Part shown: piece after piece, positions 1-7,236 of the stretch
Layout: every line of letters starts with the position of its first letter
Position numbering within the stretch: the stretch's first letter is position 1
NCBI GenBank assembly: GCA_046727435.1
Contig: JBKPCR010000160.1
Location: 1-17,272 of the forward strand
Length of the DNA stretch: 17,272 nt
Direction: 5' to 3'
Origin: CAVPRW01 sp046727435 [NCBI: bacterium]
GTDB taxonomy: Bacteria; Tectomicrobia; Entotheonellia; J063
The notes under the pieces: generated by a model
Database searches by the model: none
The model's input: only the letters and a program-made list of their open reading frames with translations
What the model was told of the DNA's origin: nothing
Made by a program: the position numbers and the translations under genes

Positions 1-549
1 GTCGGTGCCGATCAGATAAAAGCGTTTTTTGCCGCCACCATCCGGGCTCATGAGATAATCCACCGCCGGCGTCGCCTGCTGATTGATTGTGGCCCCGGTG
101 TAGATGACATTCTTGGAGCACTCCTCGCCCTCATATTGGACTGGGTAGAACAGCAGGCCATTTTGTTGCTCGAACACCGGTAGAACAGATTTGCGGCTCA
201 CCGACGTCCAGCAACCAAAGACTGTCGCCACCTTATCTTGCTGGAGCAGCTTCTTGGATTTTTCGGCGAAGAGGTCCCAGTTCGAGGCAGGGTCTTCGAT
301 GACGGGCTCTACAGGCCGGCCGAGGACGCCACCGGCTTTATTGATCTCATCTATAGCCATTAGCACGACCTCTTTGATCGGTGTCTCGCTGATGGCCATG
401 GTGCCGCTCAATGAGTGCAAGATCCCGACCTTGATGGGTTCAGCCGCCCAGGCATTACCCAAGGGGTGGCCAGCAAAACCCATCAACATGCCCAGCACGA
501 CGGCAACGCTCCCTGCGAGTAGGCTTCTTAATCCTAATCCATGTGTCAT
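1..549 (-). CDS. urtA: Urea ABC transporter substrate-binding protein UrtA, 5' part (cut by window edge)
   Basis: Periplasmic binding protein that delivers urea (or a short-chain amide) to an UrtBCDE-type ABC importer. Only the first 183 residues are inside the window; the family usually runs to a little over 400. Residues 1 to about 36 form a signal peptide, a hydrophobic run ending in AWAA just before EPIKVG. The mature start carries the UrtA signature [13 protein letters not shown], followed by [11 protein letters not shown], the DPASNW segment, [12 protein letters not shown] and the aromatic stretch [10 protein letters not shown], which together separate UrtA from leucine-type binding proteins. 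The ATG at 549 has a GGAGG about ten bases upstream. A sigma-54-like promoter lies at 634-648. The transporter genes, if present, would be to the left of the window. The amide-binding relative FmdD is the main alternative. Confidence 0.88.
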   Translation of the reverse strand, partial: MTHGLGLRSLLAGSVAVVLGMLMGFAGHPLGNAWAAEPIKVGILHSLSGTMAISETPIKEVVLMAIDEINKAGGVLGRPVEPVIEDPASNWDLFAEKSKKLLQQDKVATVFGCWTSVSRKSVLPVFEQQNGLLFYPVQYEGEECSKNVIYTGATINQQATPAVDYLMSPDGGGKKRFYLIGTD

Positions 550-999
550 GCGTGGTCAGCCTCCGTAAAAGGTATAGGGACGATTGATACGTGCGCGATC
601 AGTAGCCTTGACCCAGGCAGTACCTCTCACTCGACAAAAAGTGTGCCAAGATCGACAAAATGCGGTCGACGCTTTGGCCCACGGGTGGTTCTCGGGCGCA
701 TTCGTGCTTCTGACTTGGTCGACGATTGCCGCGGGAGTGAGCAATAGGAGTCACTTCTCTGTTTGTTTGCTCAGAAACTAGGCAATTCTCCTGACGGTGC
801 AGCCTCATGATCGTCAACGCTGATGCGTCGCAAGAGACCTCCACCACACGGGTGCTTGGTCGAGATAATCCTGTGCTGACACACATGCCGGACGGACACA
901 GAGCCCTGGCATTGCCCCTCTAACAGCTCCTGACTTGGTACTGATCAACCAGGCACGCTGGTCCAAACGAGCTCAACCTTGAACCATCTGCTCCAGAAT
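550..999. other. Intergenic region upstream of urtA
   Basis: No convincing gene lies in these 450 bases; the short frames here show no recognisable protein. The part nearest urtA holds the sigma-54-like site (634-648) and two copies of the octamer CGACAAAA (632-639 and 653-660), one on each side of the -24 element, which could be regulator contacts. Near the end of the threonine-synthase-like gene a small inverted repeat (ACCAG, five bases, CTGGT, 948-962) is visible but lacks a T-run, so I do not call it a terminator. Confidence 0.5.
634..648 (-). promoter_or_regulatory. Candidate sigma-54 (RpoN) promoter of urtA
   Basis: On the minus strand the sequence reads TGGCAC, five bases, TTGT. This matches the -24 element perfectly and three of four bases of the -12 TTGC element. 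The predicted transcript would start near 623 and give a leader of roughly 70 bases before the urtA ATG at 549. Urea transporters are often under nitrogen control through RpoN and NtrC, so position and function agree. The weak point is the GT in place of GC at -12. Confidence 0.5.
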
Positions 1000-2154
1000 T
1001 TATCCTACGCTGGCCAACTCTTGCAAAATAGCCCCAGCCTTCAACCCAAACCCCGAGAGCACCAAGACCACCTGTTCGTCGGCATGCACCATCCCGGCAT
1101 CCTCAAGGTGCTCCAGGGCCTTTACCACCACAGCTGATGTCGGTTCGACACAGATACCGCGGCGCCCGAGCATGACAAGCCCTTCTCGAATCTCTTCCTC
1201 CGAGACCGCCGCGACTCCGCCCCTGGTCTCACGCAAGGCCTGGAGCAGCTCAACGCCGCGCACCGGACACGGCAGGGCAATACCCTCAGCCAGCGTCGGT
1301 CGGGAGGCTGCCATCGGAGGCACATCGGTATCATGACGTTCGTAGGCCTGGTAGACTGGACAAATATTCGCCGCCTGTGCGGCGAAAAGACGCGGCAGAC
1401 GCTCGATGACACCCGCCCGCTGCAGCTCGGTAAACCCCTTATACAGCCCCAGCAGGATGCTCCCGGCTCCCACCGGGCAGATGATCACCGCAGGCGCCTG
1501 CCAACCATTTTGCTCGGTGATCTCAAAGGCAACAGTCTTAACTCCTTCGAGAAAATACGGGTGCCACAGGTGCGACGCATAGAAATCTCCTGTCGCTGCG
1601 ACATGGCGTTCGAGTGCCTCTGTCGTGCGCTGTCGAGGGCCCTGGATCAAGCGGAGCTGCGCCCCATAGAGTTTGATCTGCGCCAATTTCCCAGGAGAGG
1701 CTGAGGCAGGGCAGAACACCTCGATGTCGATACCGGCCCGTGCTGCGTATGCCGCCAGGGAAGCGGCCGCATTACCCGATGAATCCTCGACCACCTGCTG
1801 GACGCCCATGGACCGCAGCTGACTCATGAGAATTGCCGCGCCACGATCCTTGTAGGAGCCAGTTGGCAATAAATAATCGCATTTGAGCCAAATGTCTCTG
1901 CCGCGATGATCGAAGGGAATCAAAGGTGTCATGCTCTCCCCAAGAGAGACTTGGGTGGCAAGAGGTGGCAGCGCCTCGCGGTAGCGCCAGAGGTCTGGGG
2001 ATCTATGCTGAACGAGGTTAGGCGAGAGACGCGGCGGTGGTAGCAGCAAATCCAAAGCTCCCCCACAGTTACACTGCCAACGCCGATCATCCGCTTCATA
2101 GTGCCTGTTGCACCGAGTACAGCGCATCATCGGCTGCACTATAGGATGTTCCAC
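1000..2154 (-). CDS. Threonine synthase-like PLP-dependent enzyme
   Basis: Cytosolic fold-type II pyridoxal-phosphate enzyme of the threonine synthase group, which converts O-phosphohomoserine to threonine. The 384-residue length fits the family. A zinc-ribbon-like N terminus has Cys12, Cys15, Cys28 and Cys30. The PLP lysine is Lys102 in TGSYKDRGA, the substrate/cofactor Asn is in SSGNAA, and VGAGS forms the glycine-rich phosphate loop. The chosen start is the GTG at 2154 because AGGAGGG sits six bases upstream; the in-frame ATGs eight and nine codons later have no such site. The gene reads in the same direction as urtA but 450 bases separate them, so co-transcription is unlikely. A hairpin and a palindrome precede it. 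Substrate specificity is inferred; a diaminopropionate or cysteate-type lyase cannot be excluded. Confidence 0.8.
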   Translation of the reverse strand: MEHPIVQPMMRCTRCNRHYEADDRRWQCNCGGALDLLLPPPRLSPNLVQHRSPDLWRYREALPPLATQVSLGESMTPLIPFDHRGRDIWLKCDYLLPTGSYKDRGAAILMSQLRSMGVQQVVEDSSGNAAASLAAYAARAGIDIEVFCPASASPGKLAQIKLYGAQLRLIQGPRQRTTEALERHVAATGDFYASHLWHPYFLEGVKTVAFEITEQNGWQAPAVIICPVGAGSILLGLYKGFTELQRAGVIERLPRLFAAQAANICPVYQAYERHDTDVPPMAASRPTLAEGIALPCPVRGVELLQALRETRGGVAAVSEEEIREGLVMLGRRGICVEPTSAVVVKALEHLEDAGMVHADEQVVLVLSGFGLKAGAILQELASVG

Positions 2155-2171
2155 TCCGCTCCCTCCTCTTA

Positions 2172-2192
2172 CATTACCACCCTGCGGTAATG
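2172..2192 (-). promoter_or_regulatory. Leader hairpin just before the ribosome site of the threonine-synthase-like gene
   Basis: A perfect 7-bp stem (CATTACC/GGTAATG) with a 7-base loop ends a few bases before the AGGAGGG ribosome-binding site. In the mRNA it would stand next to the translation start and could influence initiation or transcript stability. No U-run follows, so it is not an intrinsic terminator. Function is inferred. Confidence 0.4.
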
Positions 2193-2298
2193 GACTTCGT
2201 CTCTTTCCATACCCAACAGCGGGCTATCGTCTCGTCTCACCACACCCTCAGGCAAATCGCCTCTTCATCTCAAAAACCACTAGTAATCAAGCCCGAAC

Positions 2299-2310
2299 TA
2301 CTGTACAGTA
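2299..2310. promoter_or_regulatory. 12-bp perfect palindrome, possible operator
   Basis: TACTGTACAGTA is a perfect 12-bp palindrome about 145 bases upstream of the threonine-synthase-like start, in a plausible promoter interval. It is the sort of site a dimeric repressor would bind. The half-sites resemble the ends of a LexA box but lack the normal central spacer, so I do not assign a regulator. Confidence 0.3.
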
Positions 2311-2672
2311 ATGCGTATTCTATTGCTAGCGTCTTCAGGCGGCCGTGTGCAAGCTCCCTTCGCTCAACTCTCCCTTCCGACCATCCCTGCTGAACGGTGG
2401 AGACCGCACCGCCGGCTATGAACACGCATAGCGACAAGACAGCCATCGCGCGTCGATGATGGTTAATGCCATGTGCTTAAGCAACCGATATATTTACGAC
2501 ACGGGCAAGCGACTATGGAGATCCCTTGTTCATGCTTTGGAGAGTCTCTGATACGACTGCACATCGCACCGTGCCATGGTCAGGATTAAAACAGGAAAGC
2601 CTGCCTGCCATGGAATCTCAGCCTCGTCGCTACAACCAACGCTAGTCCTCCGATGATCCCGTTCCCCGTGCG

Positions 2673-2888
2673 CAGAGTCCATTCGAGAGCATGCTGGGTA
2701 TTCTGCATGAGCGCGAGTAAGAGCTGGAGCGGGTTGCCGTGTTCTTCAACCACGCCGGAAAGGAAACCATGGGTGAGCCTAGAGCCGCGATGCCACGGCA
2801 GCTTGCCCCGGCTTGCACAACCCTCGAAGCCGAGTGGGGACGTCTGACCCCCATGGTGCGTGCCCTGGCCAAGGAGGTCGTACCGTGA
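2673..2888 (+). pseudogene. Probable remnant of a histidine phosphotransfer (Hpt) gene
   Basis: The frame directly upstream of the GGDEF regulator looks like protein but is broken. It reads from about 2673, meets a TAA at 2718-2720, then stays open for 55 codons to a TGA at 2886-2888 that overlaps the next GTG start as in a coupled operon. The pieces FFNHAGKETM and LAPACTTLEAE followed by RALAKEVVP resemble the second and last helices of Hpt modules (FLEDAPE..., LA..C..LE...). The expected H-x-LKGSS phosphorylation segment between them is missing, as if deleted. The resemblance is by eye and modest; the reading as a decayed Hpt partner is an inference supported by position and by the duplicated tail near 3880. 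Confidence 0.4.
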
Positions 2889-3244
2889 AAGTGTTAATTG
2901 CTGAGGACGATGCGGTCTCTCGCCGTCTCCTCGAAGCTATGTTAACTAGATGGGGCTACGAGGTGGCTGTCACACGTGATGGCGTCGAAGCCTGGGAGCT
3001 GTTACAGAGGACCGACGCCGCCCCAATGGCCATTCTGGATTGGATGATGCCCGGGATGGATGGCGTGGAAGTCTGCCGAAAAGTGCGGCAACGTGGACAG
3101 GAACCATACATTTACCTGCTCTTGCTGACCACGAAAGGACGTAAAGAAAACATCATCGAGGGATTAGACGCCGGAGCTGACGACTACTTGACCAAGCCAT
3201 TCGATCCACACGAGTTGCAAGTGCGTCTGCGTACAGGCAAGCGC
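2844..3244 (+). repeat. Tandem duplication, copy 1 (Hpt tail plus receiver domain)
   Basis: This 401-base segment pairs without net gap with 3880-4280. It includes the last 14 codons of the upstream remnant frame (pattern L-x-P-x4-L-x-KEV-x-P) and the first 120 codons of the receiver domain. Shared stretches include RWGYEV, AILDWMMPG and VCRKVR. The match across the intergenic frame shows that the upstream frame was duplicated along with the receiver. Confidence 0.65.
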
Positions 3245-3844
3245 ATCATGACGCTGCAGGCCGAGCTTATCGAAACTCGCGAAGCGCTCCGCGTTCAGGC
3301 CATGCATGATCCATTGACGGGGATGTGGAATCGACGCGCGATCCTCGAGGTGCTCGGTAGTGAGCTGGCGCGATCAAGACGCGAAGGGCTTCCCGTGGCG
3401 GTAGCAATAGCCGACCTCGACCATTTCAAGCGCATCAACGATACCTATGGACACATGGTTGGTGACATAGCCTTATGTGCGTCTGCCAGTCGAATGCGCG
3501 CCTTGTTGCGAGCTTATGACACCATCGGCCGCTACGGCGGGGAAGAGTTTCTCATGGTTTTGCCAGGCTGCACCTCTCAAGATGCCTTCAAACTTGCCGA
3601 CCGGCTCCGCGTCGGTATGACTCAGGAACCTGTTAAGATCCCCGGAGGCACTATCGATGTCATGTGCAGCTTAGGGGTGGCCGCCAGTGACACGATTGCC
3701 ATCCTGGACCCAACTGCACTGATCCAGGCAGCAGATAGCGCATTGTACCGTGCGAAGGCAGGGGGCAGGAATCGTGTCGAGCTTGCAACCGTCACAGACA
3801 TCACATCACACATCACAGCAACTCATAGCGTGCTGTATCCATAA
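2885..3844 (+). CDS. Response regulator with GGDEF diguanylate cyclase domain
   Basis: Cytosolic two-component output protein predicted to make cyclic di-GMP from GTP when phosphorylated. Residues 1-120 are a receiver with acidic pocket Asp8/Asp9, phospho-acceptor Asp52 in LDWMMPG, Thr82 and Lys104 (TKPF). A short helical linker leads to a GGDEF domain (about 140-300) with DPLTGMWNRR, the GGEEF active motif at 218-222, and an RxxD inhibitory site at 209-212 (RAYD), so feedback inhibition is likely intact. The GTG at 2885 was chosen because it gives the normal MKVLIAEDD receiver start and overlaps the upstream stop; a longer frame to 2813 adds residues outside the domain. Length 319 aa is normal for this architecture. 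The cognate kinase is not in the window. Confidence 0.88.
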   Translation: MKVLIAEDDAVSRRLLEAMLTRWGYEVAVTRDGVEAWELLQRTDAAPMAILDWMMPGMDGVEVCRKVRQRGQEPYIYLLLLTTKGRKENIIEGLDAGADDYLTKPFDPHELQVRLRTGKRIMTLQAELIETREALRVQAMHDPLTGMWNRRAILEVLGSELARSRREGLPVAVAIADLDHFKRINDTYGHMVGDIALCASASRMRALLRAYDTIGRYGGEEFLMVLPGCTSQDAFKLADRLRVGMTQEPVKIPGGTIDVMCSLGVAASDTIAILDPTALIQAADSALYRAKAGGRNRVELATVTDITSHITATHSVLYP

Positions 3845-3879
3845 CTACCCGTGCTCTTCTGAAGGAAGACATGGTCTGG

Positions 3880-4280
3880 CTCGTCCCGGTGCTCATTACC
3901 CTGACCAAAGAGGTTGAGCCGTGAAGATCTTAATCGCTGAAGACGATGTGATCTCCCGACGTCTGCTCGAAACGACACTCATCAGGTGGGGCTACGAAGT
4001 GGTGGTCACCTGCGATGGTACCGCCGCTTGGGAGGTCCTCCAAAGCACGGATGCCCCTCCGTTAGCAATTCTCGACTGGATGATGCCTGGCATAGACGGC
4101 ATCGAGGTATGCCGTAAAGTCCGACGCGCGGCCACGCCCACGCCACCCTATCTGATTCTCCTCACGGCGAAAGGACGCCGCGAAGATATCGTCGCGGGTC
4201 TGCGATCGGGCGCCAACGACTATGTCACTAAGCCATTTAATCGCGAAGAGTTACGGGCACGTGTGCAAGTGGGCATGCGC
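3880..4280 (+). repeat. Tandem duplication, copy 2 (Hpt tail plus receiver domain)
   Basis: This partner of 2844-3244 starts with 14 codons ending KEVEP and a stop overlapping the GTG of the second regulator, just as in copy 1 (KEVVP). The receiver then aligns residue for residue to about position 120. Similarity stops at the output domains, which differ completely. Confidence 0.65.
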
Positions 4281-4544
4281 ATCGTGGAGTTGCAACACAG
4301 CTTAGCGGACCGCGTAAAGGCCCTCGAAGAGGCCCTCGCGCGGGTCAAGCAGCTTCAGGGCCTCCTGCCGATTTGCTCATACTGCAAGAAAATCCGTGAT
4401 GACCGGAATTATTGGCAGCAGGTCGAAAGCTATATCTCCGAGCATTCGGAAGCCCAATTCAGCCACAGCATCTGCCCAGAGTGTTACGAAGGGCGTGTGA
4501 AGCCGGAGCTGGACCAACTCCGTCGGCTGCAAGGACCCACCTGA
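3921..4544 (+). CDS. Response regulator with C-terminal four-cysteine (zinc-type) domain
   Basis: A 207-residue signalling protein. The receiver (1-120) has Asp8/Asp9, phospho-acceptor Asp52, Thr82 and Lys104. A helical, probably coiled-coil linker (about 120-147) precedes a small tail with CSYCKKIRDD at 152-161 and ICPECYE near 184-190, giving Cys152, Cys155, Cys185 and Cys188, plus His182. This Cys-x2-Cys...Cys-x2-Cys tail recurs on receivers and PAS proteins in several phyla; metal binding is likely, but its output role is not established. The GTG start at 3921 matches that of its duplicate neighbour. It lies 76 bases after the GGDEF regulator and probably shares its transcript. It has no DNA-binding domain, so it may act as a protein-interaction or redox-sensing output. 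Confidence 0.82.
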   Translation: MKILIAEDDVISRRLLETTLIRWGYEVVVTCDGTAAWEVLQSTDAPPLAILDWMMPGIDGIEVCRKVRRAATPTPPYLILLTAKGRREDIVAGLRSGANDYVTKPFNREELRARVQVGMRIVELQHSLADRVKALEEALARVKQLQGLLPICSYCKKIRDDRNYWQQVESYISEHSEAQFSHSICPECYEGRVKPELDQLRRLQGPT

Positions 4545-4571
4545 GCAGAGACGTAGGCCAGGCCTGCTCCC

Positions 4572-5786
4572 TTAGGCCGGTAAGGGTGTCTTCAGCGGTT
4601 GGACCGTTTTGAGCACGCGGGCCAACACGGCAATGCCCTCGCGGATCTTCTCTGGGCCTAGGTACGCAAACGACAGACGCAGATAGTTGGCACCTTTCCC
4701 CTCGGGCGAGAAGTTCGTTCCCGGCAGATAGGTGACACCTGCAGCGTGTGCTGCCTCAAGAAGCTTCGTGGTATCAACCCCCTCGGGCAGACGCACCCAG
4801 ATGAACAATCCCCCCTTTGGCTGGCTCCAAGTCGCCACTCCATCCAGATGTTCTTCCAATGTCTCCAGCATTGCATCACGTTTGGCACGATACACGCCAA
4901 GCAGTGTGTCCATACGGTCATCGAGATGAGCATGCAGGTATTCCGCCACTGCTCGACTCGTAAATGCGCTGGTCCCGCCGTCAATTTTCGATACCGCCAT
5001 CTTCGCCAGCACCGGCCCAGGGGCGATGATCCAGCCCAGGCGTACGCCCGCTGCCACGATCTTGGAAAAGGTTCCCAAACGGACGACGTTATGCGTGTGG
5101 CTCAAGGCATACAGTGAGGTCACCGGCTCCCCCTCGTATATCAGGTCGCCGTAGGCATCATCCTCGATCACCAGAAGATGTCGATCCTCCGCTACCCGCA
5201 TCAGTGCTTGTCGTCGTGCCAGGCTCATCACCGAGCCGGTTGGATTCTGAAAATTGGCGATGGTATAGATGAATTTTGGGGTTACCCCCTGGGTCGCTAG
5301 CCTATCTAAGACATGAGCCAACTCGCTGACGATGAGCCCCTCATGATCGGTTGGCACCGTCACATAGTGCGGCTCACAATAGCTGAAGGCTCGCAAGGTG
5401 CCCGGATAGCAATACTCCTCAATGATCACACTGTCGCCCGGATTGAGAAAGGCCTCTGCTACCATCAGCAAGCCCTGGGTGGAACCATTCGTGATCATGA
5501 TACGGCTGGGCGGGATATCGATGCCCTCGTGGCGCTTCAATTTGTCACTCACAAGATGGCGCGCCGCATCGTGACTCATATCGCCGGGATAGAGCGCCAG
5601 ATCAGGCCCTTCGCGTAGCAGCATGCGGGTCGTTGCGTCGCCAAGCGCCTGGCTGGGAAATGTGCTGGCGTCCGGATGACCGACAGCGAAATCGTACGGG
5701 ACGACTACACGCGGCGACCGGGGGATGCCGACGCGGACTTTACGCGAGTACACGGTATCGTAATCAAAGGCGTGAGAAGTTGGCAT
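4572..5786 (-). CDS. PLP-dependent aminotransferase, class I/II (2-aminoadipate / MocR-like group)
   Basis: Cytosolic fold-type I aminotransferase of the group that includes LysN-type 2-aminoadipate and multisubstrate transaminases. With the start at 5786 it has 404 residues. Visible landmarks are the YPGDMSHDAAR segment, TNGSTQGL, Asn181 in FQNPTG, Asp210/Tyr212 in EDDAYGD, the Schiff-base Lys242 in TFSKIVAAGVRLGW, and the carboxylate-binding Arg in YLRLSF. I prefer the ATG at 5786 because GGAG lies eight bases upstream; the ATG at 5804 has only a weak site. There is no helix-turn-helix N terminus, so it is an enzyme rather than a MocR regulator. Its stop is 27 bases from that of the convergent four-cysteine regulator. 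The exact amino donor is unknown; broad branched-chain or aromatic specificity is possible. Confidence 0.85.
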   Translation of the reverse strand: MPTSHAFDYDTVYSRKVRVGIPRSPRVVVPYDFAVGHPDASTFPSQALGDATTRMLLREGPDLALYPGDMSHDAARHLVSDKLKRHEGIDIPPSRIMITNGSTQGLLMVAEAFLNPGDSVIIEEYCYPGTLRAFSYCEPHYVTVPTDHEGLIVSELAHVLDRLATQGVTPKFIYTIANFQNPTGSVMSLARRQALMRVAEDRHLLVIEDDAYGDLIYEGEPVTSLYALSHTHNVVRLGTFSKIVAAGVRLGWIIAPGPVLAKMAVSKIDGGTSAFTSRAVAEYLHAHLDDRMDTLLGVYRAKRDAMLETLEEHLDGVATWSQPKGGLFIWVRLPEGVDTTKLLEAAHAAGVTYLPGTNFSPEGKGANYLRLSFAYLGPEKIREGIAVLARVLKTVQPLKTPLPA

Positions 5787-5877
5787 ACCTAGATCTCCAT
5801 CCATCTATAACCTGTCCAACACCAGAACACGCTGGCTCCGACACAAATGACCAGTGCAATCTACGGCCAAGGCCTGC

Positions 5878-5906
5878 AATATAGCGTGTAAGCCAAGGTA
5901 AGACAA
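5878..5906 (-). promoter_or_regulatory. Sigma-70-type promoter of the aminotransferase gene
   Basis: On the minus strand TTGTCT (5906-5901) and TATATT (5883-5878) are spaced by exactly 17 bases. The match is four of six at -35 and five of six at -10. A start near 5871 would give a leader of about 85 bases to the ATG at 5786. Confidence 0.5.
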
Positions 5907-5953
5907 GCCAGGAAGCAGAACGCAGTGCGCTACAGTGGTGCTGAGAGCAATGG

Positions 5954-5969
5954 GGTAGTGATTTCTACC
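5954..5969. promoter_or_regulatory. Inverted repeat between divergent promoters
   Basis: GGTAG, six bases, CTACC is a perfect inverted repeat lying between the aminotransferase promoter and the iron-operon promoter. It is a candidate operator for either direction; no regulator is assigned. Confidence 0.25.
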
Positions 5970-6044
5970 GCCTGCAAGTCTGCGAGCGATGCGCCTACCA
6001 CAGCAGAGACTGTTCGCATGGTCTACCAAACTAGAAAATTTTGG

Positions 6045-6073
6045 TTGACAGAACTTTTAACGTTCAGTAGATT
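6045..6073 (+). promoter_or_regulatory. Sigma-70 promoter of the iron-uptake operon
   Basis: A perfect TTGACA (6045-6050), a 17-base spacer and TAGATT (6068-6073, four of six) form the strongest promoter in the window. Transcription would start near 6080, about 100 bases ahead of the binding-protein ATG at 6182. The preceding AT-rich run AAAATTTT may act as an UP-like element. Confidence 0.65.
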
Positions 6074-6181
6074 GGGCCATGGTTTCAACTATAGTCTCTG
6101 GGGCGGCGCTCTGCCTTGTTCAGTCTGCCGTTCCCTTCGCAAGCATGTGATGAGTGTGGGATAGGTATCAGGAGGGATGTG

Positions 6182-7216
6182 ATGAGGCCGCAATCGTGGC
6201 GACACTATCCGCGTATCGTGCTGGCTGTGCTACTGGGGCTCCTGCTGTGGCAACCTGTGGCATCCCTACAGGCAGCGGGACCTGCTGGGGAGGTTGTAGT
6301 TTACTCAGCGCGCATTGAGTCATTAATCAAGCCGATGTTCGATGCCTTCACAGAGAAAACCGGCATCCAGGTGAAGTACTTCACCGCCGGCGAGAAAGAG
6401 TTATTCGAGCGCTTGCAAAGTGAAGGGGCGAACACCCCGGCCGATGTCTTCATGACCGTAGACGTGGGCAATCTCTGGATGGCCGAAAATGCCGGCCTGC
6501 TCCAGGGGATCAAATCTGACGTCATCGATAAGAACATCCCCAGCCATCTGCGGGCGAAGGACAACGAATGGGTCGGGTTGTCGGTGCGTGCACGTCCGAT
6601 CATGTATAGTACCGAGCGTGTCAAACCCACCGAGCTCTCGACCTACGAGGCCCTCGGGGATCCCAAATGGAACGGCAAACTCTGCTTCCGCACCTCCAAG
6701 AAAGTCTATACCCAGTCGCTGGTCGCCGCCATGATCAAGACCCTGGGAGAAGAACGCACGGAGGGCATTGTGCGGGCATGGATGGCCAATCAGCCACGCA
6801 TTTTCGAGAGCGATAGCAAACTTTTGGAAGCGATAGCCGCCGGTCAGTGTGACGTGGGAATCACCAATACTTACTATCTGGCCCAATTGGTGGCGAAGGA
6901 TGGCAAATTTCCTGTCGCCGTCTTCTGGCCCAATCAGGGTGATCGTGGCGTGCACATCAACATCTCCGGGGCCGGGGTCACGAAGCATGCCAAGCATCGC
7001 GACAATGCCATCAAGCTCATCGAGTTCCTGAGCTCGACCGAAGCGCAAAATCTGATCGCCGATGCCAACTACGAGTACCCTGCCAATCCCATGGTGAAAG
7101 CGAGCACCATCATTGTCGCCTGGGGTGATTTCAAGGCGGACACGGTAGACGTGGCGGCCGCCGGCGAGTTGCAGGTCGCAGCCGTCAAACTCATGGACCG
7201 GGTCGGATACAAATAG
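6182..7216 (+). CDS. fbpA: Fe(III) ABC transporter substrate-binding protein (FbpA/FutA type)
   Basis: Periplasmic ferric-iron binding protein that hands Fe(III) to the permease encoded just downstream. It has 344 residues with a signal peptide (basic start, hydrophobic 12-29, cleavage near the Ala31-Ala32 pair). The mature start VVVYSARIE is typical of the family. The key feature is the adjacent tyrosine pair Tyr231-Tyr232 in NTYYLAQL, the conserved iron ligands of FbpA/FutA. The ATG at 6182 follows AGGAGGG (6170-6176) at five bases; an upstream in-frame extension to 6116 would destroy the signal peptide. First gene of the operon, 20 bases before the permease. Binding of another metal or ligand is unlikely given the Tyr-Tyr motif. 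Confidence 0.9.
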   Translation: MRPQSWRHYPRIVLAVLLGLLLWQPVASLQAAGPAGEVVVYSARIESLIKPMFDAFTEKTGIQVKYFTAGEKELFERLQSEGANTPADVFMTVDVGNLWMAENAGLLQGIKSDVIDKNIPSHLRAKDNEWVGLSVRARPIMYSTERVKPTELSTYEALGDPKWNGKLCFRTSKKVYTQSLVAAMIKTLGEERTEGIVRAWMANQPRIFESDSKLLEAIAAGQCDVGITNTYYLAQLVAKDGKFPVAVFWPNQGDRGVHINISGAGVTKHAKHRDNAIKLIEFLSSTEAQNLIADANYEYPANPMVKASTIIVAWGDFKADTVDVAAAGELQVAAVKLMDRVGYK

Positions 7217-7236
7217 CGCCGCAATAGACCTCCCGC

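Larger units (their letters stand above)
2155..2672. other. Intergenic region between divergent genes
   Basis: Apart from the hairpin (2172-2192) and palindrome (2299-2310) I see no supported gene or RNA here. The short frames have no recognisable domains. It should hold the promoter of the minus-strand threonine-synthase-like gene and that of the plus-strand signalling genes, but no clear -35/-10 pair stands out on either strand. Confidence 0.4.
5787..6181. other. Divergent promoter region (aminotransferase / iron operon)
   Basis: This non-coding interval separates the minus-strand aminotransferase from the plus-strand iron-transport operon. It holds a promoter in each direction (5878-5906 and 6045-6073), the inverted repeat at 5954-5969, and an AGGAGGG ribosome site at 6170-6176. 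I looked for a Fur-type inverted repeat around the iron promoter and did not see a good one. Confidence 0.5.

Noticed and set aside
2172-2192. T-box riboswitch suggested by AGGGTGG in the leader of the threonine-synthase-like gene
   Set aside because: The rest of the T-box consensus, specifier stem and terminator are not visible; only a simple hairpin is supported.
4545-4571. Bidirectional intrinsic terminator between the convergent regulator and aminotransferase genes
   Set aside because: Short inverted repeats of AGGCC exist around 4555-4580, but no stable stem followed by a T-run on either strand.
5787-5804. ATG at 5804 as start of the aminotransferase
   Set aside because: It adds six residues with only a weak ribosome site, while the ATG at 5786 has GGAG at ideal spacing. 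The upstream start remains possible.
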